Assembly (NCBI RefSeq): GCF_051014445.1
Contig: NW_027488378.1
Coordinates: forward strand, 1,240,001-1,304,000
Length of the DNA: 64,000 bases
Origin: Colletes latitarsis
Lineage: Eukaryota > Arthropoda > Insecta > Hymenoptera > Colletidae
Direction: 5' to 3'
Shown: piece by piece, positions 63,540 to 64,000 of the stretch
How positions within the stretch are numbered: position 1 is the stretch's first letter
How the letters are laid out: every line of letters starts with the position of its first letter
Translations under genes and position numbers: made by a program
Notes under the pieces: generated by a model
Database searches by the model: none
The model's input: the letters and a program-made list of their open reading frames with translations, nothing else
Told to the model about the DNA's origin: nothing

Positions 63540-64000
63540 CAGGTCAGTGTTAGGTCAGGTATTTGCCATCATCTGCCTCATACTTTCGCATTTTTCGCAT
63601 ACTTGTTGGCCAGATCCTGGGCGTTTTCTGGTTTGAATCACGCAGTAATGTTTTACCACACTGCATCAGTGAGTTCAACCTGGATTCAATCTATATTTTA
63701 GAGGATAACACCGGTTAGGTCAGGGTTAGGTCTGGTATTTGCCATCATCTGGCTCATACTTTCGCATTTTTCGCCTACTTGTTGGCCAGATGCTGGGCTT
63801 TTTCTGGGTTGGAACACGTAGTATTGTGGTACCACACTGAAACAGTGAGTTAAACCTGCATTCAATCTATATTTTAGAGGATAACACCGGTTTGGTCTGG
63901 GTAAGGTCTGATATTTTCCATCATCTGGCTCATACTTTCGCATTTTTCGCATACTTGTTGGCCAGACACTGGGCTATTTCTGGTTTGGATCACGTAGTAA

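Larger units (their letters stand above)
29511..64000 (+). repeat. 176-bp tandem satellite array, segment C
   Basis: Uninterrupted satellite to the end of the window, same orientation. 29500-30760 recurs at 37020-38300 (offset 7,520) and 29500-30360 at 32820-33680 (offset 3,320). Blocks of about 1.4, 2.1 and 5.4 kb are listed separately. Small frames of 60-90 codons, mostly on the - strand, are made of the same translated monomer in shifting frames and are not genes. Monomers after about 60430 look more diverged than the rest. Confidence 0.96.

Noticed and set aside
4436..63952. Many 60-90 codon open frames in the satellite, such as those beginning MNPSLTHCCSVVQHYYVIQPRK on the - strand
   Set aside because: They are translations of the 176-bp monomer. 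The period shifts the frame each unit, and the same peptides recur in fragments at every block. No start context or codon signal.
1..64000. CRISPR array
   Set aside because: Repeats adjoin without unique spacers, the unit is 176 bp, and the flanking elements are eukaryotic retrotransposons.
1..64000. True telomere array
   Set aside because: The TTAGG-like motif never extends beyond two 11-mers in a row; it is embedded in a longer satellite.
1..64000. CENP-B box in the monomer
   Set aside because: The nearest match, around TTTCGACGATAACACCGG, lacks required positions of the box.

Overview
The window is insect nuclear heterochromatin. It is about 54 kb of one tandem satellite, all in the same orientation on the + strand, interrupted by two copies of a GC-rich R1-clade non-LTR retrotransposon. 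I see no host protein-coding gene, tRNA or rRNA. The retrotransposon family (R1/TRAS/SART/Waldo-like architecture, essentially known from arthropods) and the TTAGG-type motifs inside the satellite point to an insect. A hymenopteran is my best guess from the long TTAGG-derived motif, but this is inference only.

Layout. 1-5292: satellite. 5293-11276: retrotransposon copy 1, + strand, full length (5' UTR, gag-like ORF1 split by a frameshift in a G8 run, intact ORF2, highly structured 3' UTR, A23 tail). 11277-25900: satellite. 25901-29498: copy 2, - strand, cut at its 5' end inside ORF2, with an A30 tail. 29499-64000: satellite. The two elements lie tail to tail, 14.6 kb apart, and differ at only about 10 of roughly 1,015 shared ORF2 residues (counted by eye).

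The satellite monomer is 176 bp, close to nucleosome spacing. Each ordinary monomer carries two adjacent telomere-like 11-mers of the form TTAGGTCWGGK. A short monomer class of 165 bp lacks exactly one 11-mer. Monomers also carry a 12-bp palindrome next to a CACTG-N3-CAGTG dyad. Monomer variants are arranged in higher-order blocks of about 1.4, 2.1, 2.4, 3.2 and 5.4 kb. Insertions or deletions of exactly 1 or 4 monomers separate block copies, which is the mark of unequal exchange.

The most interesting signal is the link between element and satellite. Both copies inserted with 12-14 bp target-site duplications. Read in the element's own orientation, the two targets match as ARATCCYRGRCCTW. Copy 2 sits inside the telomere-like 11-mer itself. 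Intact empty sites for both insertions survive elsewhere in the array. Copy 1 also has a UAAUG overlap of ORF1 stop and ORF2 start, as described for the telomere-targeted SART1. Together these suggest a sequence-specific retrotransposon that uses a telomere-like satellite as its home.
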